Shown one piece after another: positions 9,763 to 17,661 of a DNA stretch of 35,055 nucleotides (the stretch's first letter is position 1; every line of letters starts with the position of its first letter). The stretch is from an uncultured Alphaproteobacteria bacterium (lineage in GTDB: Bacteria; Pseudomonadota; Alphaproteobacteria; Rs-D84), in NCBI GenBank assembly GCA_946625925.1, contig CAMOTP010000003.1, forward strand, positions 1-35,055, written 5' to 3'. The notes below the pieces were generated by a model. The model was given only the letters and a program-made list of their open reading frames with translations. It had not been told where the DNA came from and did not search any database. Position numbers and translations under genes: made by a program.

Positions 9763-10320
9763 ATGGAAAACAAAGTTAAATTTGATTTATATAAAAAATT
9801 ATTATGCGAATGGTCTGGACGTATGAATTTGGTCGCGCCCAGCACATTAAATGATATAGATAACCGCCATATTGCTGATTCTGCACAATTGGCAGATTAT
9901 TTACCACGTGATACAGATATTATTGATTTGGGCAGTGGGGCAGGGTTTCCTGGTGTTGTTTTGGCTATTTTGGGTTGGCATGTTACATGTATTGAATCAA
10001 TTGGTAAAAAGGTTATGTTTTTGAATGAATTAAAAACACAACTGGAATTGGATAATTTAACGATTTATCATGGACGTGTCGAAGATTATATTTCAAAATT
10101 GCCACAAAATAAAAAATATATTTATACTGCGCGTGCATTTGCACCATTGATAAGAATTTTAGATTACGTCCATAAAACAAACTATGAATTATTTTTGTTA
10201 AAAGGACGCGATATAATGAATGAAATAAGTGTCGCAAAACAGAAATATCATTTTGATTTTAATATGTTTTCATCAAAAACCGGTGATGGATTTATTGTAA
10301 ATATAAAAAAAGACCGGTAA
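9763..10320 (+). CDS. rsmG: 16S rRNA (guanine-N7) methyltransferase RsmG (GidB)
   Basis: WSGRMNLVAPSTLNDIDNRHIADSAQLADYLP..DIIDLGSGAGFPGVVLAIL; upstream of parAB as in many bacteria. Confidence 0.94.
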   Translation: MENKVKFDLYKKLLCEWSGRMNLVAPSTLNDIDNRHIADSAQLADYLPRDTDIIDLGSGAGFPGVVLAILGWHVTCIESIGKKVMFLNELKTQLELDNLTIYHGRVEDYISKLPQNKKYIYTARAFAPLIRILDYVHKTNYELFLLKGRDIMNEISVAKQKYHFDFNMFSSKTGDGFIVNIKKDR

Positions 10321-10335
10321 TTTCATATGAAATTA
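10318..10335. promoter_or_regulatory. Candidate parS site 1 (18-bp perfect palindrome)
   Basis: TAATTTCATATGAAATTA, resembling the parS consensus TGTTTCACGTGAAACA; upstream of parAB. Confidence 0.5.
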
Positions 10336-10401
10336 AAATTATTTTGTTGAAAAAACGGCAAAAATTAAAAAACACAAATAAAACCATAAATGAAATTGTT
10401 A

Positions 10402-10430
10402 AAAAATACCGGCAAATGCCGGTGTTTTAT
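10402..10430 (+). terminator. Rho-independent terminator after rsmG
   Basis: AATACCGGCA-AA-TGCCGGTGTT hairpin followed by a T-rich tract. Confidence 0.7.
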
Positions 10431-10473
10431 TATTGATATTGTGTTGTTGAAAAAATATAAAATTATTGTTTGT

Positions 10474-10489
10474 TATTTCATGTGAAATA
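10474..10489. promoter_or_regulatory. Candidate parS site 2
   Basis: TATTTCATGTGAAATA: right half GTGAAATA differs by one base from parS GTGAAACA; near-palindromic. Confidence 0.55.
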
Positions 10490-10540
10490 TACATTAATGT
10501 TTTGAATTTACTGATTTTTTTATTTTTATTTTTATATTGC

Positions 10541-10570
10541 TTGACCGAATCGAATAAATTTGCCTATTAT
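10541..10570 (+). promoter_or_regulatory. parAB promoter
   Basis: TTGACC (10541-10546), 18 bp, TATTAT (10565-10570). Confidence 0.5.
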
Positions 10571-10598
10571 TTGAATTGAAAAAAGGAAGTGAATTTAT

Positions 10599-11375
10599 AT
10601 GACAAGAATAATTGCTTTTGCGAATCAAAAGGGCGGTGTTGGTAAAACAACGACGGCTATAAATATTGGTGCATCATTGGCTGCAATTAAAAAACGTGTT
10701 TTGTTGATTGATTTGGATCAACAGGGCAATGCTGGAACTGGCTTGGGTTTTGTGCGTGCGGCACATAAACAAAGTGTTTACGGTGTCATAATGGGAACAG
10801 AAAATATTGCGGATAATATTTTGACAACGGCTGTTCCAGGGTTGCATCTGTTGCCGTCGGGAATTGAACTTGCTGGTGCCGAGGTTGATTTGCTGGATGT
10901 GGAAAATCGGGAATATCGTCTGCGCGACGCATTAAAACCGATATTAGGTTATTATGATTTTATTCTTTTGGATTGTCCGCCTGCATTGGGACATTTGACA
11001 TTAAATGCGTTAAATGCTGCGGATAGTGTTATAATTCCATTACAGTGCGAATTTTTTGCACTCGAAGGTATTCGTCAGTTGGTTAATACTATTAATATAG
11101 TGCAACAAAAATGGAATCCGGATTTAAAAATCTTGGGTGTGTTGTTAACTATGTACGACAAACGTTATTCCATGACGCGTGATGTTGAAAATGATGTGCG
11201 TAATACATTTGGTGACACTGTGTTCAAGACTGTAATTCCACGCAATGTTCGTGTGTCCGAGGCGCCCAGCCATGGAAAACCAGCATTGTTTTATGATTTT
11301 AATTCCACAGGCGCACAGAGTTATTTGCGTGTCGCAACAGAAATTGTAAATAAATTAGAACAAGGGGATAAATAA
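10599..11375 (+). CDS. parA: Chromosome partitioning ATPase ParA
   Basis: IIAFANQKGGVGKTTTAINIGASLA deviant Walker A; LLIDLDQQGNAGTGLG; FILLDCPPALGHLTLNAL; followed by parB. Confidence 0.96.
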   Translation: MTRIIAFANQKGGVGKTTTAINIGASLAAIKKRVLLIDLDQQGNAGTGLGFVRAAHKQSVYGVIMGTENIADNILTTAVPGLHLLPSGIELAGAEVDLLDVENREYRLRDALKPILGYYDFILLDCPPALGHLTLNALNAADSVIIPLQCEFFALEGIRQLVNTINIVQQKWNPDLKILGVLLTMYDKRYSMTRDVENDVRNTFGDTVFKTVIPRNVRVSEAPSHGKPALFYDFNSTGAQSYLRVATEIVNKLEQGDK

Positions 11376-11376
11376 T

Positions 11377-12255
11377 ATGGCATCAAAATTTGGTCTAGGC
11401 AGGGGGTTGGCAGATATCCAGGCGGAAATGGGTGCTGTTCCTGATATATCTATATTAACGGGTGGTGAACGTGTTGTTATAAAACAAATACCGCTTGTTC
11501 AAATTGGTGCAAATCCGGATCAGCCACGTAAAACATTTAACCAATCTGAATTAGAAGATTTGGCTGCATCTATAAAAGAAAAGGGTGTTTTGCAACCAAT
11601 TTTATTGCGTGCTGTCCGTGGACGCCCATACAGTTATGAAATTGTTGCGGGTGAACGTCGATATCGTGCGTCTAAAATGGCAGGGTTGTCTGAAATTCCT
11701 GCGGTTATAAAAGATTTAGATGATAATAATGCAATGGAAATTGCATTGATTGAAAATGTGCAACGTGAAAACCTGGACCCAATAGAAGAGGCCGCTGCAT
11801 ATAAAAATTTAATTGAAAAATGTAAATATGATATGTCTGATGTATCGCGATTAATTGGCAAATCAGACAGTTATATCAGAAATTCAATGCGTTTAATGGA
11901 TTTACCAAAATCTGTACGTGATATGGTGTCAAACGGTGTGATATCTGCATCGCATGCGCGTACGATTGCTGTTGCTGAAAATCCAGAAAAATTGGCAAAA
12001 GAAATAGTTGAAAACAAAATGTCTGTGGCGGATGTGGCATCACGTGTTAAAAATGTGAAACGCGCCAGTACCAGTCGTAAATTCAAAAACAAAACAATTG
12101 CGACATCTGATATCAATAAAATAGAAAAAGACATTCAAAAAGCATTAAATGTTTCCGTTAAAATCATAGAACGTCGTGGTGGGGCAGGGCAAATTGTTTT
12201 AAAATTCATAAATCGTATTGAAATGAATGAATTGATTGAAAAATTAACCAAATAA
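11377..12255 (+). CDS. parB: Chromosome partitioning protein ParB
   Basis: GLGRGLADI start; IPLVQIGANPDQPRKTFNQSELEDLAASIKEKGVLQPILLR, YEIVAGERRYRASKMAGL, ALIENVQRENLDPIEEAAAY. Confidence 0.96.
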   Translation: MASKFGLGRGLADIQAEMGAVPDISILTGGERVVIKQIPLVQIGANPDQPRKTFNQSELEDLAASIKEKGVLQPILLRAVRGRPYSYEIVAGERRYRASKMAGLSEIPAVIKDLDDNNAMEIALIENVQRENLDPIEEAAAYKNLIEKCKYDMSDVSRLIGKSDSYIRNSMRLMDLPKSVRDMVSNGVISASHARTIAVAENPEKLAKEIVENKMSVADVASRVKNVKRASTSRKFKNKTIATSDINKIEKDIQKALNVSVKIIERRGGAGQIVLKFINRIEMNELIEKLTK

Positions 12256-12278
12256 AACTGAAATCAAAATGTTAAAAA

Positions 12279-12306
12279 AACACCGGCATTTGCCGGTGTT
12301 TTTTTG
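12279..12306. terminator. Bidirectional terminator between convergent parB and pal
   Basis: AACACCGGCA-TT-TGCCGGTGTT with poly-A before and poly-T after. Confidence 0.85.
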
Positions 12307-12321
12307 AATTTTAACAAACTA

Positions 12322-12738
12322 TTATTTAACAGTTGTTGTTGCGTTACGGTTCATTTTCCAAACGGCTTCGCCTGTGCCTTTTACCAAAGGACGTTCTTTA
12401 CCATAGGAAATTGTAGAAATACGTTTAGCATCGATACCGTCTTTTACTAACACTGATTTAGCAGCGTTTGCACGACGTGCACCCAAAGCCAAGTTGTATT
12501 CTGTGGAACCACGTTCGTCGCAATTACCAGCAATTTGTACTTTTACATCTTCGTGATTTTTCATGTACAAAGATTGACCCAACAACATATCGTTGGCTTC
12601 GTCAGAAATTTCAGAAGAATTAAATGCGAAGAACACGCGTTGATTATTCAAGTCAGCTGGTTCAACGACACTGGAACCGCCACAAGCGGCCAACATGCCT
12701 GCAACACCTGCCAACAAAGCAAAGTTTTTTATTTTCAT
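12322..12738 (-). CDS. pal: Peptidoglycan-associated lipoprotein Pal (OmpA-like)
   Basis: Lipobox LLAGVAGMLAAC; VFFAFNSSEISDEA; VQIAGNCDERGSTEYNLALGARRANAAKSVL; ISTISYGKERP. Confidence 0.93.
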   Translation of the reverse strand: MKIKNFALLAGVAGMLAACGGSSVVEPADLNNQRVFFAFNSSEISDEANDMLLGQSLYMKNHEDVKVQIAGNCDERGSTEYNLALGARRANAAKSVLVKDGIDAKRISTISYGKERPLVKGTGEAVWKMNRNATTTVK

Positions 12739-12820
12739 GAAAATACTCCCTTGAGTTTTTTGTTACTCGTGCTATATTTTATATCAACATAATCGTAAAA
12801 GCAAGGAAAAACATAAAAAA

Positions 12821-13588
12821 ATGAATGATTATAGCATAAAAGACCTAGATTTGGCTGGTGTTCGTTGGGAAATTGCTGATGTTCCGCTTGCTTTACGCGC
12901 TAAATGGAATCAAGAATCTAAAACTACATCTGAACCTGCTGTTAATACCGATAATGACACAACCAGGGTTATGGTTGTCCCTCCAATCGCGCCAGTGGCA
13001 ACGGTTTCGGTTGATACGGCTGTATCAATGGCGGCACGTCCAACAGATATTGATAATCTGATTCGTTTAATTAACGAATTTAATCATCCTTTGCGTGCTG
13101 CGGTGACAACGACTGTTTTGCCCAGTATTGCAAAAAATCCTAATGGTTTGGTTGTCGTGACAGATGTCCCCGGCAGTGATGATGATGCATCTGGTTGTGT
13201 GTTATCTGGTGGGGCAGGGGAATTATTTGATAAAATGTTGGCGGCAATTGGTATGGGACGTGATACAGTGTCAATTATTCCAATTATATTTTGGCGCACC
13301 CCTGGTGGACGTACACCGTCCGAATCTGAATTGTCTTTGACGCGCCCATTTGTGAACAGATTGTTGGAATTTTTGCATCCAAAAATGATTTTAACATTGG
13401 GGGCTTTGCCAGCCCAAGAAATTGCCAATGTCCAACTGTCGCACGCACATGGCAAGGTTAACGATACCGCTGATGGAATAAAAGTTATGTCGATATATCA
13501 TCCAAATTATTTGTTGTTAAAACCATCTGCAAAACGCGATGTTTGGACTGCTTTACAAGAATTGCAAAATATGTTGAAAAATCAATAA
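12821..13588 (+). CDS. Uracil-DNA glycosylase superfamily protein (family-4-like, divergent motifs)
   Basis: GGAGELFDKMLAAIGMGRDTVSIIPIIFWRTPGGRTPSESE, LHPKMILTLGALPAQEI, SIYHPNYLLLKPSAKRDVWTAL align by eye to family-4 UDGs. Confidence 0.75.
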   Translation: MNDYSIKDLDLAGVRWEIADVPLALRAKWNQESKTTSEPAVNTDNDTTRVMVVPPIAPVATVSVDTAVSMAARPTDIDNLIRLINEFNHPLRAAVTTTVLPSIAKNPNGLVVVTDVPGSDDDASGCVLSGGAGELFDKMLAAIGMGRDTVSIIPIIFWRTPGGRTPSESELSLTRPFVNRLLEFLHPKMILTLGALPAQEIANVQLSHAHGKVNDTADGIKVMSIYHPNYLLLKPSAKRDVWTALQELQNMLKNQ

Positions 13589-13598
13589 ATATATACAA

Positions 13599-13617
13599 TA
13601 ATTACCCCAGGTAATTA
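13599..13617 (+). promoter_or_regulatory. Hairpin immediately upstream of the infC ribosome binding site
   Basis: TAATTACC-CCA-GGTAATTA: perfect 8-bp stem, 3-nt loop, ending 3 nt before AGGAG (13621-13625). Confidence 0.55.
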
Positions 13618-13631
13618 CAAAGGAGCCTACA

Positions 13632-14192
13632 ATTAAACCAAATATGAATAACCGTGATAATCGGCGCGATAACGGTCCGCGCATAAATAATCGGATTTTT
13701 GCAAAATCTGTTCAGGTAATAAATTACGATGGCCAAAATCTTGGTGTTATGCAAACATCGGCTGCACTGGAATTGGCTGCAAATGCTGGTCTTGATTTGG
13801 TCGAGATAAACAGCAATGCTGAAAATCCAGTTGTGAAAATTATGGATTATGGCAAATATAAATACGAACAAAAGAAACGTGCGTCCGAGGCGCGCAAAAA
13901 TCAAAAAACTGTTGGTTTGCGCGATGTATGGGTAAAGCCATTTATTGAAGAAAACGACCTGAATATAAAAATGAAAAAGGTTTTTGAATTCTTGGACGAT
14001 GGCGACAAGGTTAAAATTTCAGTTATGACTCGTGGGCGTAAAACTGTTTTGGCCCAGGGACGTGATGCTGTTCCTGAATTATTTGCACACATTATGGAAA
14101 TAATTGGTGAACGTGGTACATTGGAATCTAAATCAAAACCAGACGAACGAACAAAATCAATTATTATTGCGCCAGCCAAGGCTGCAAAATAA
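13632..14192 (+). CDS. infC: Translation initiation factor IF-3 (probable AUU start)
   Basis: NGPRINNRIFAKSVQVINYDGQNLGVMQTSAALELAANAGLDLVEINSNAENPVVKIMDYGKYKYEQKKRASEARKNQ. AGGAG (13621-13625) is 6 nt from in-frame ATT at 13632 but 18 nt from the first ATG at 13644. Confidence 0.93.
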   Translation: MKPNMNNRDNRRDNGPRINNRIFAKSVQVINYDGQNLGVMQTSAALELAANAGLDLVEINSNAENPVVKIMDYGKYKYEQKKRASEARKNQKTVGLRDVWVKPFIEENDLNIKMKKVFEFLDDGDKVKISVMTRGRKTVLAQGRDAVPELFAHIMEIIGERGTLESKSKPDERTKSIIIAPAKAAK

Positions 14193-14222
14193 AAAAACAC
14201 CGCCCAAATGGGCGGTATTTTT
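14192..14222. terminator. Bidirectional terminator between infC and ybaB
   Basis: ACCGCCC-AAAT-GGGCGGT (14199-14216) with A-run before and T-run after. Confidence 0.85.
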
Positions 14223-14521
14223 TAAAATGGCAAATCAACGCCTGCGGTGGCTTGTGACATCGCTTTGTCAATCAAGACATCTGCTTTGCTTTTTGCATCT
14301 AAAAACGCGTCACGGACGATTTTAGATAGGTCTGCGGCACTATTTTTCATCGCATTGTCTGATATAATGACATTAATAATATCATATTTTCCTGTCATTT
14401 CGACTATGCAATCACCATTACCAGCCAAACCTTTAACAGTAATTTTTGCTAAAGAATCTTGGGCGGCACCAACTTTTGCTTGTAATTCTTTGGCCTGGGC
14501 CATCATTTCATTTAAATCCAT
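14222..14521 (-). CDS. ybaB: YbaB/EbfC family nucleoid-associated protein
   Basis: MDLNEMMAQAKELQAKVGAAQDSLAKITVKGLAGNGDCIVEMTGKYDIINVIISD.. DLSKIVRDAFLDAKSKADVLIDKAMSQAT. Confidence 0.9.
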   Translation of the reverse strand: MDLNEMMAQAKELQAKVGAAQDSLAKITVKGLAGNGDCIVEMTGKYDIINVIISDNAMKNSAADLSKIVRDAFLDAKSKADVLIDKAMSQATAGVDLPF

Positions 14522-14904
14522 TATTTTGTCCTTTGTTTTTTCATTTGTAGTAATTGTATTGATGTTGTTGGCACATTGTGTTCTTTTGCAAAATTCTCAT
14601 CCAATAGATGGAAAGGAATTGCTTGTTCATTAGCAAATTCTGCAACCTCATCTTGGGACCAAAATGCAAAATGATCATTAATGCCATATAACAGCCATTC
14701 GCCGTTTTGGCGATAATAAATGGCATAATAATAGTACGGTTTGGAAAGACAGGTTAAAAATGTATCTTGTGGTTCTTTTTCTAAGCAGCCGAACCGTATG
14801 TGTTGTTTCAACTTGTGTCGATAAATCATGGCCTTGTGCACAGAATAGCCATTTGTTTCCGCCCATCTTGCAGCATGTGTATTTCTGATGTGTTTAATTT
14901 TCAT
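14521..14904 (-). CDS. Hypothetical protein, orphan B of the ybaB operon
   Basis: 127-aa ORF whose TAA overlaps the ybaB ATG (TAATG) and which starts 2 nt after the upstream ORF; no family recognised. Confidence 0.7.
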   Translation of the reverse strand: MKIKHIRNTHAARWAETNGYSVHKAMIYRHKLKQHIRFGCLEKEPQDTFLTCLSKPYYYYAIYYRQNGEWLLYGINDHFAFWSQDEVAEFANEQAIPFHLLDENFAKEHNVPTTSIQLLQMKKQRTK

Positions 14905-14905
14905 A

Positions 14906-15289
14906 TCATCTTTCCCCGTATATGCTCATCATCATAGCAGCATATTCTGGAACATTAAACATTTTTTGTTGTGTTTTATTAAAAGCATAACACGTTAAAA
15001 AATATTTAGAAAAACGTTCGGCTTCTTCATAAGTCTTAAACGGTTTTTGTGAACTTTTCCAATAGAAATCTGCAAAATGCCAATGCCAATCATAACCATT
15101 GGATTGTTTTTCAATAAAACAGCCGGATAAAAAGCGAAGTGTTCCATTGTCGTAATTACCAAGCATATAGTTGCGAATTGATGGAATATCTTTTTTATTA
15201 CAGCGTAAAAAACGCGCCCATTGTGCATCGGACCAATTACGGCTTGCGTCATACATTGATGTATCAGTGTACAGATAATTTTGTGCCAT
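14906..15289 (-). CDS. Hypothetical protein, orphan A of the ybaB operon
   Basis: 127-aa ORF with strong Shine-Dalgarno (AAAAGGAGAAAAAAATG); rich in W/Y/F; no family recognised. Confidence 0.75.
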   Translation of the reverse strand: MAQNYLYTDTSMYDASRNWSDAQWARFLRCNKKDIPSIRNYMLGNYDNGTLRFLSGCFIEKQSNGYDWHWHFADFYWKSSQKPFKTYEEAERFSKYFLTCYAFNKTQQKMFNVPEYAAMMMSIYGER

Positions 15290-15310
15290 TTTTTTCTCCT
15301 TTTCAAAACA

Positions 15311-15340
15311 AAGGGGGGCTAATATTTTTTTGCCCCCCTG
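15311..15340 (-). terminator. Terminator downstream of pnp
   Basis: GGGGGGC/GCCCCCC stem (15313-15338), 22 bp beyond the pnp stop; minus strand has a T-rich tail. Confidence 0.7.
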
Positions 15341-15360
15341 TCGTTAATTTTTGGCGATAA

Positions 15361-17538
15361 TTATTTAACTTCTTCGCCTGTTTTTTGATTGATACCAACC
15401 ATGGACATACGTGTTTTACCACGTTTATCCATACCCAGATATCTTACATACACAGTATCGCCTTCTTTGATTTTTGCATCTTCGATTTTATTCAAACGTT
15501 CACCTGTGATTTCAGAAATATGAACCATAGATTCAAAACCGTTCAAAATTTTCACGAATAAACCAAAATCTTTGATGCCGGAAACAACGCCCTTGTAAAT
15601 TTCGCCAACTTCTGGTTCTGCGACAATCTCTTTGATGCGTGCAATCGCATTATCTGCATCTTCCTTGGATGTTGCCATAATTTTAACAGTACCGTCATCT
15701 TCTAAATCAATTGTTGTGTTTGTTTCACGAACTAATGCTTGAATAACGACACCGCCTTTACCAATAACATCACGAACTTTATCAGGATTTATTTTCATCT
15801 GATACATTTGTGGTGCATATTCCGAAACTGTTGCACGTGGGGCCTTGATTGCCTTTTCAATCTTGCCCAATATGTGCATACGGCCATCTTTTGCCTGTGC
15901 CAATGCATGTTTCATAATATCAAATGTAATAGATGTGATTTTAATATCCATCTGTAAAGCGGTGATGCCTTCTTTTGTTCCGGTCACTTTAAAGTCCATA
16001 TCACCCAAATGATCTTCGTCACCTAAAATATCGGTCAGAATTGCATAGTCATCACCTTCCTTGATTAATCCCATGGCGATACCTGCAACAGGGCGTGTTA
16101 ATGGCACACCACCGTCCATCATTGCCAATGTTGCACCGCATGTTGTTGCCATAGATGATGAACCATTAGATTCCAAAATGTCAGAACATACACGAACAAC
16201 ATAATCAAATTTTTCACGACTTGGCATCATTGGATGCAACGCACGCCACGCCAAATTACCATGACCTAATTCACGGCGACCAGGCGACTTCAAACCTTTG
16301 GCTTCACCAACAGAATAACCTGGGAAATTATAGTTCAAAATGAAATCTCGTTCGTCTGCACCATCCAAAGATTCAATTGGTAATGCATCTTTGGCACCAC
16401 CCAATGTTAATGACACCAATGCCTGGGTTTCACCACGTGTAAACAATGCAGACCCATGTGCGCGTGGTAATACACCCAATTCAATTTCAATTGGACGAAC
16501 AGTTTTTGTATCTCTTCCGTCAATACGTGGTTTTCCAGCCAAAATGTTTCCACGCATAATTTTTGCTGTTAAACCTTCGATAATTTCATCAGCCCATGAT
16601 TCCAAAGTGGATGTTGCTGTTGTTGTGTCGCTGAATAATTCAGGTATGCGTGCCTTGGCAGCAGCGTGAATTTCAGCCAATGTCGCCAATCTATCTAACT
16701 TTTCTTTAATTAACAAAGCATCGCTGATTTGGCCTTCGAATGATGTGAAATCTTTTTCCATAGCGATGTATTCTTCGCTGTTTTGTGGAATTTCCCAGCG
16801 TTCTTTCCCAGCGTTTGCAACCAATTCGTTAATAGCCGCAATAACATCTTGTTGTGCGTCAAAACCAAATTTCACAGCACCCAATGTTGTTTCTTCATCC
16901 AATTCGCCAATTTCAGATTCAACCATCAAAACACCATCTTTGGTTGCAGATACGACCAAATCCATTTCAGATTTTGTATCAATATCTGATTTTGAAGGAT
17001 TCAAAACATATTTACCATCAATATAACCAACACGTGCCGCACCAATTGGTCCTTGGAAAGGAACACCAGACAAAGCCAATGCTGCGCTTGAGGCAATCAT
17101 AGACAAGATATCAGGTTGATTCTTTTTATCATATGAAAACACCTGGGCAATAATTTGCACTTTGTTTTTGAATGTTTCTGGGAACAAAGGACGAATAGGA
17201 CGGTCAATCAAACGTGCAATCAATGTTTCAGAAACAGATGCTTTGCCTTCACGTCTATCGCGTGAACCCGGAATACGACCCGCAGATGCAAATTTTTCTT
17301 GATAATCGACAGTCAAAGGAAAGAAATCTTGACCTTCGACAGCGGTCTTTTCGGCACACACAGTTGCCAAAACCATTGTGCCACCCATCGTTGCCAAAAC
17401 AGCACCATTTGCCTGTTTCGCCATACGACCGGTTTCTAAACGCAATGTTTCATCACCGTATTTGATTTCCACAGCCACAGGATGATTCAAAGGATGTTCT
17501 GCATCTTTTTCATTTTTATTAAATAAACCAAATAACAT
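15361..17538 (-). CDS. pnp: Polyribonucleotide nucleotidyltransferase (PNPase)
   Basis: Two RNase PH domains (PGSRDRREGKASVSETLIARLIDRPIRPLFP; NFPGYSVGEAKGLKSPGRRELGHGNLAWRAL), KH (VRDVIGKGGVVIQAL) and S1 (GEIYKGVVSGIKDFGLFVKI). GGAG precedes ATG 17536-17538. Confidence 0.96.
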   Translation of the reverse strand: MLFGLFNKNEKDAEHPLNHPVAVEIKYGDETLRLETGRMAKQANGAVLATMGGTMVLATVCAEKTAVEGQDFFPLTVDYQEKFASAGRIPGSRDRREGKASVSETLIARLIDRPIRPLFPETFKNKVQIIAQVFSYDKKNQPDILSMIASSAALALSGVPFQGPIGAARVGYIDGKYVLNPSKSDIDTKSEMDLVVSATKDGVLMVESEIGELDEETTLGAVKFGFDAQQDVIAAINELVANAGKERWEIPQNSEEYIAMEKDFTSFEGQISDALLIKEKLDRLATLAEIHAAAKARIPELFSDTTTATSTLESWADEIIEGLTAKIMRGNILAGKPRIDGRDTKTVRPIEIELGVLPRAHGSALFTRGETQALVSLTLGGAKDALPIESLDGADERDFILNYNFPGYSVGEAKGLKSPGRRELGHGNLAWRALHPMMPSREKFDYVVRVCSDILESNGSSSMATTCGATLAMMDGGVPLTRPVAGIAMGLIKEGDDYAILTDILGDEDHLGDMDFKVTGTKEGITALQMDIKITSITFDIMKHALAQAKDGRMHILGKIEKAIKAPRATVSEYAPQMYQMKINPDKVRDVIGKGGVVIQALVRETNTTIDLEDDGTVKIMATSKEDADNAIARIKEIVAEPEVGEIYKGVVSGIKDFGLFVKILNGFESMVHISEITGERLNKIEDAKIKEGDTVYVRYLGMDKRGKTRMSMVGINQKTGEEVK

Positions 17539-17578
17539 AGTTTTCTCCATATTTTTTATTATTATTTACTTAAATTTT

Positions 17579-17650
17579 GCGGAGAAAATCATTCGTTTTT
17601 ACACTCGCGGACATTTTATAAAAGTGCAAAAATGAACAATTCCCCTCCGC
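17579..17650 (-). promoter_or_regulatory. Long leader hairpin in the pnp 5' UTR (candidate RNase III/PNPase autoregulatory element)
   Basis: Minus-strand arms GCGGAGGGGAAUUGUUCAUUUUUGCACU (17650-17623) and AGUGUAAAAACGAAUGAUUUUCUCCGC (17605-17579) pair almost end to end (one A bulge, one A-C mismatch, several G-U), 17-nt loop. Confidence 0.75.
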
Positions 17651-17661
17651 GAACCTGTCCT

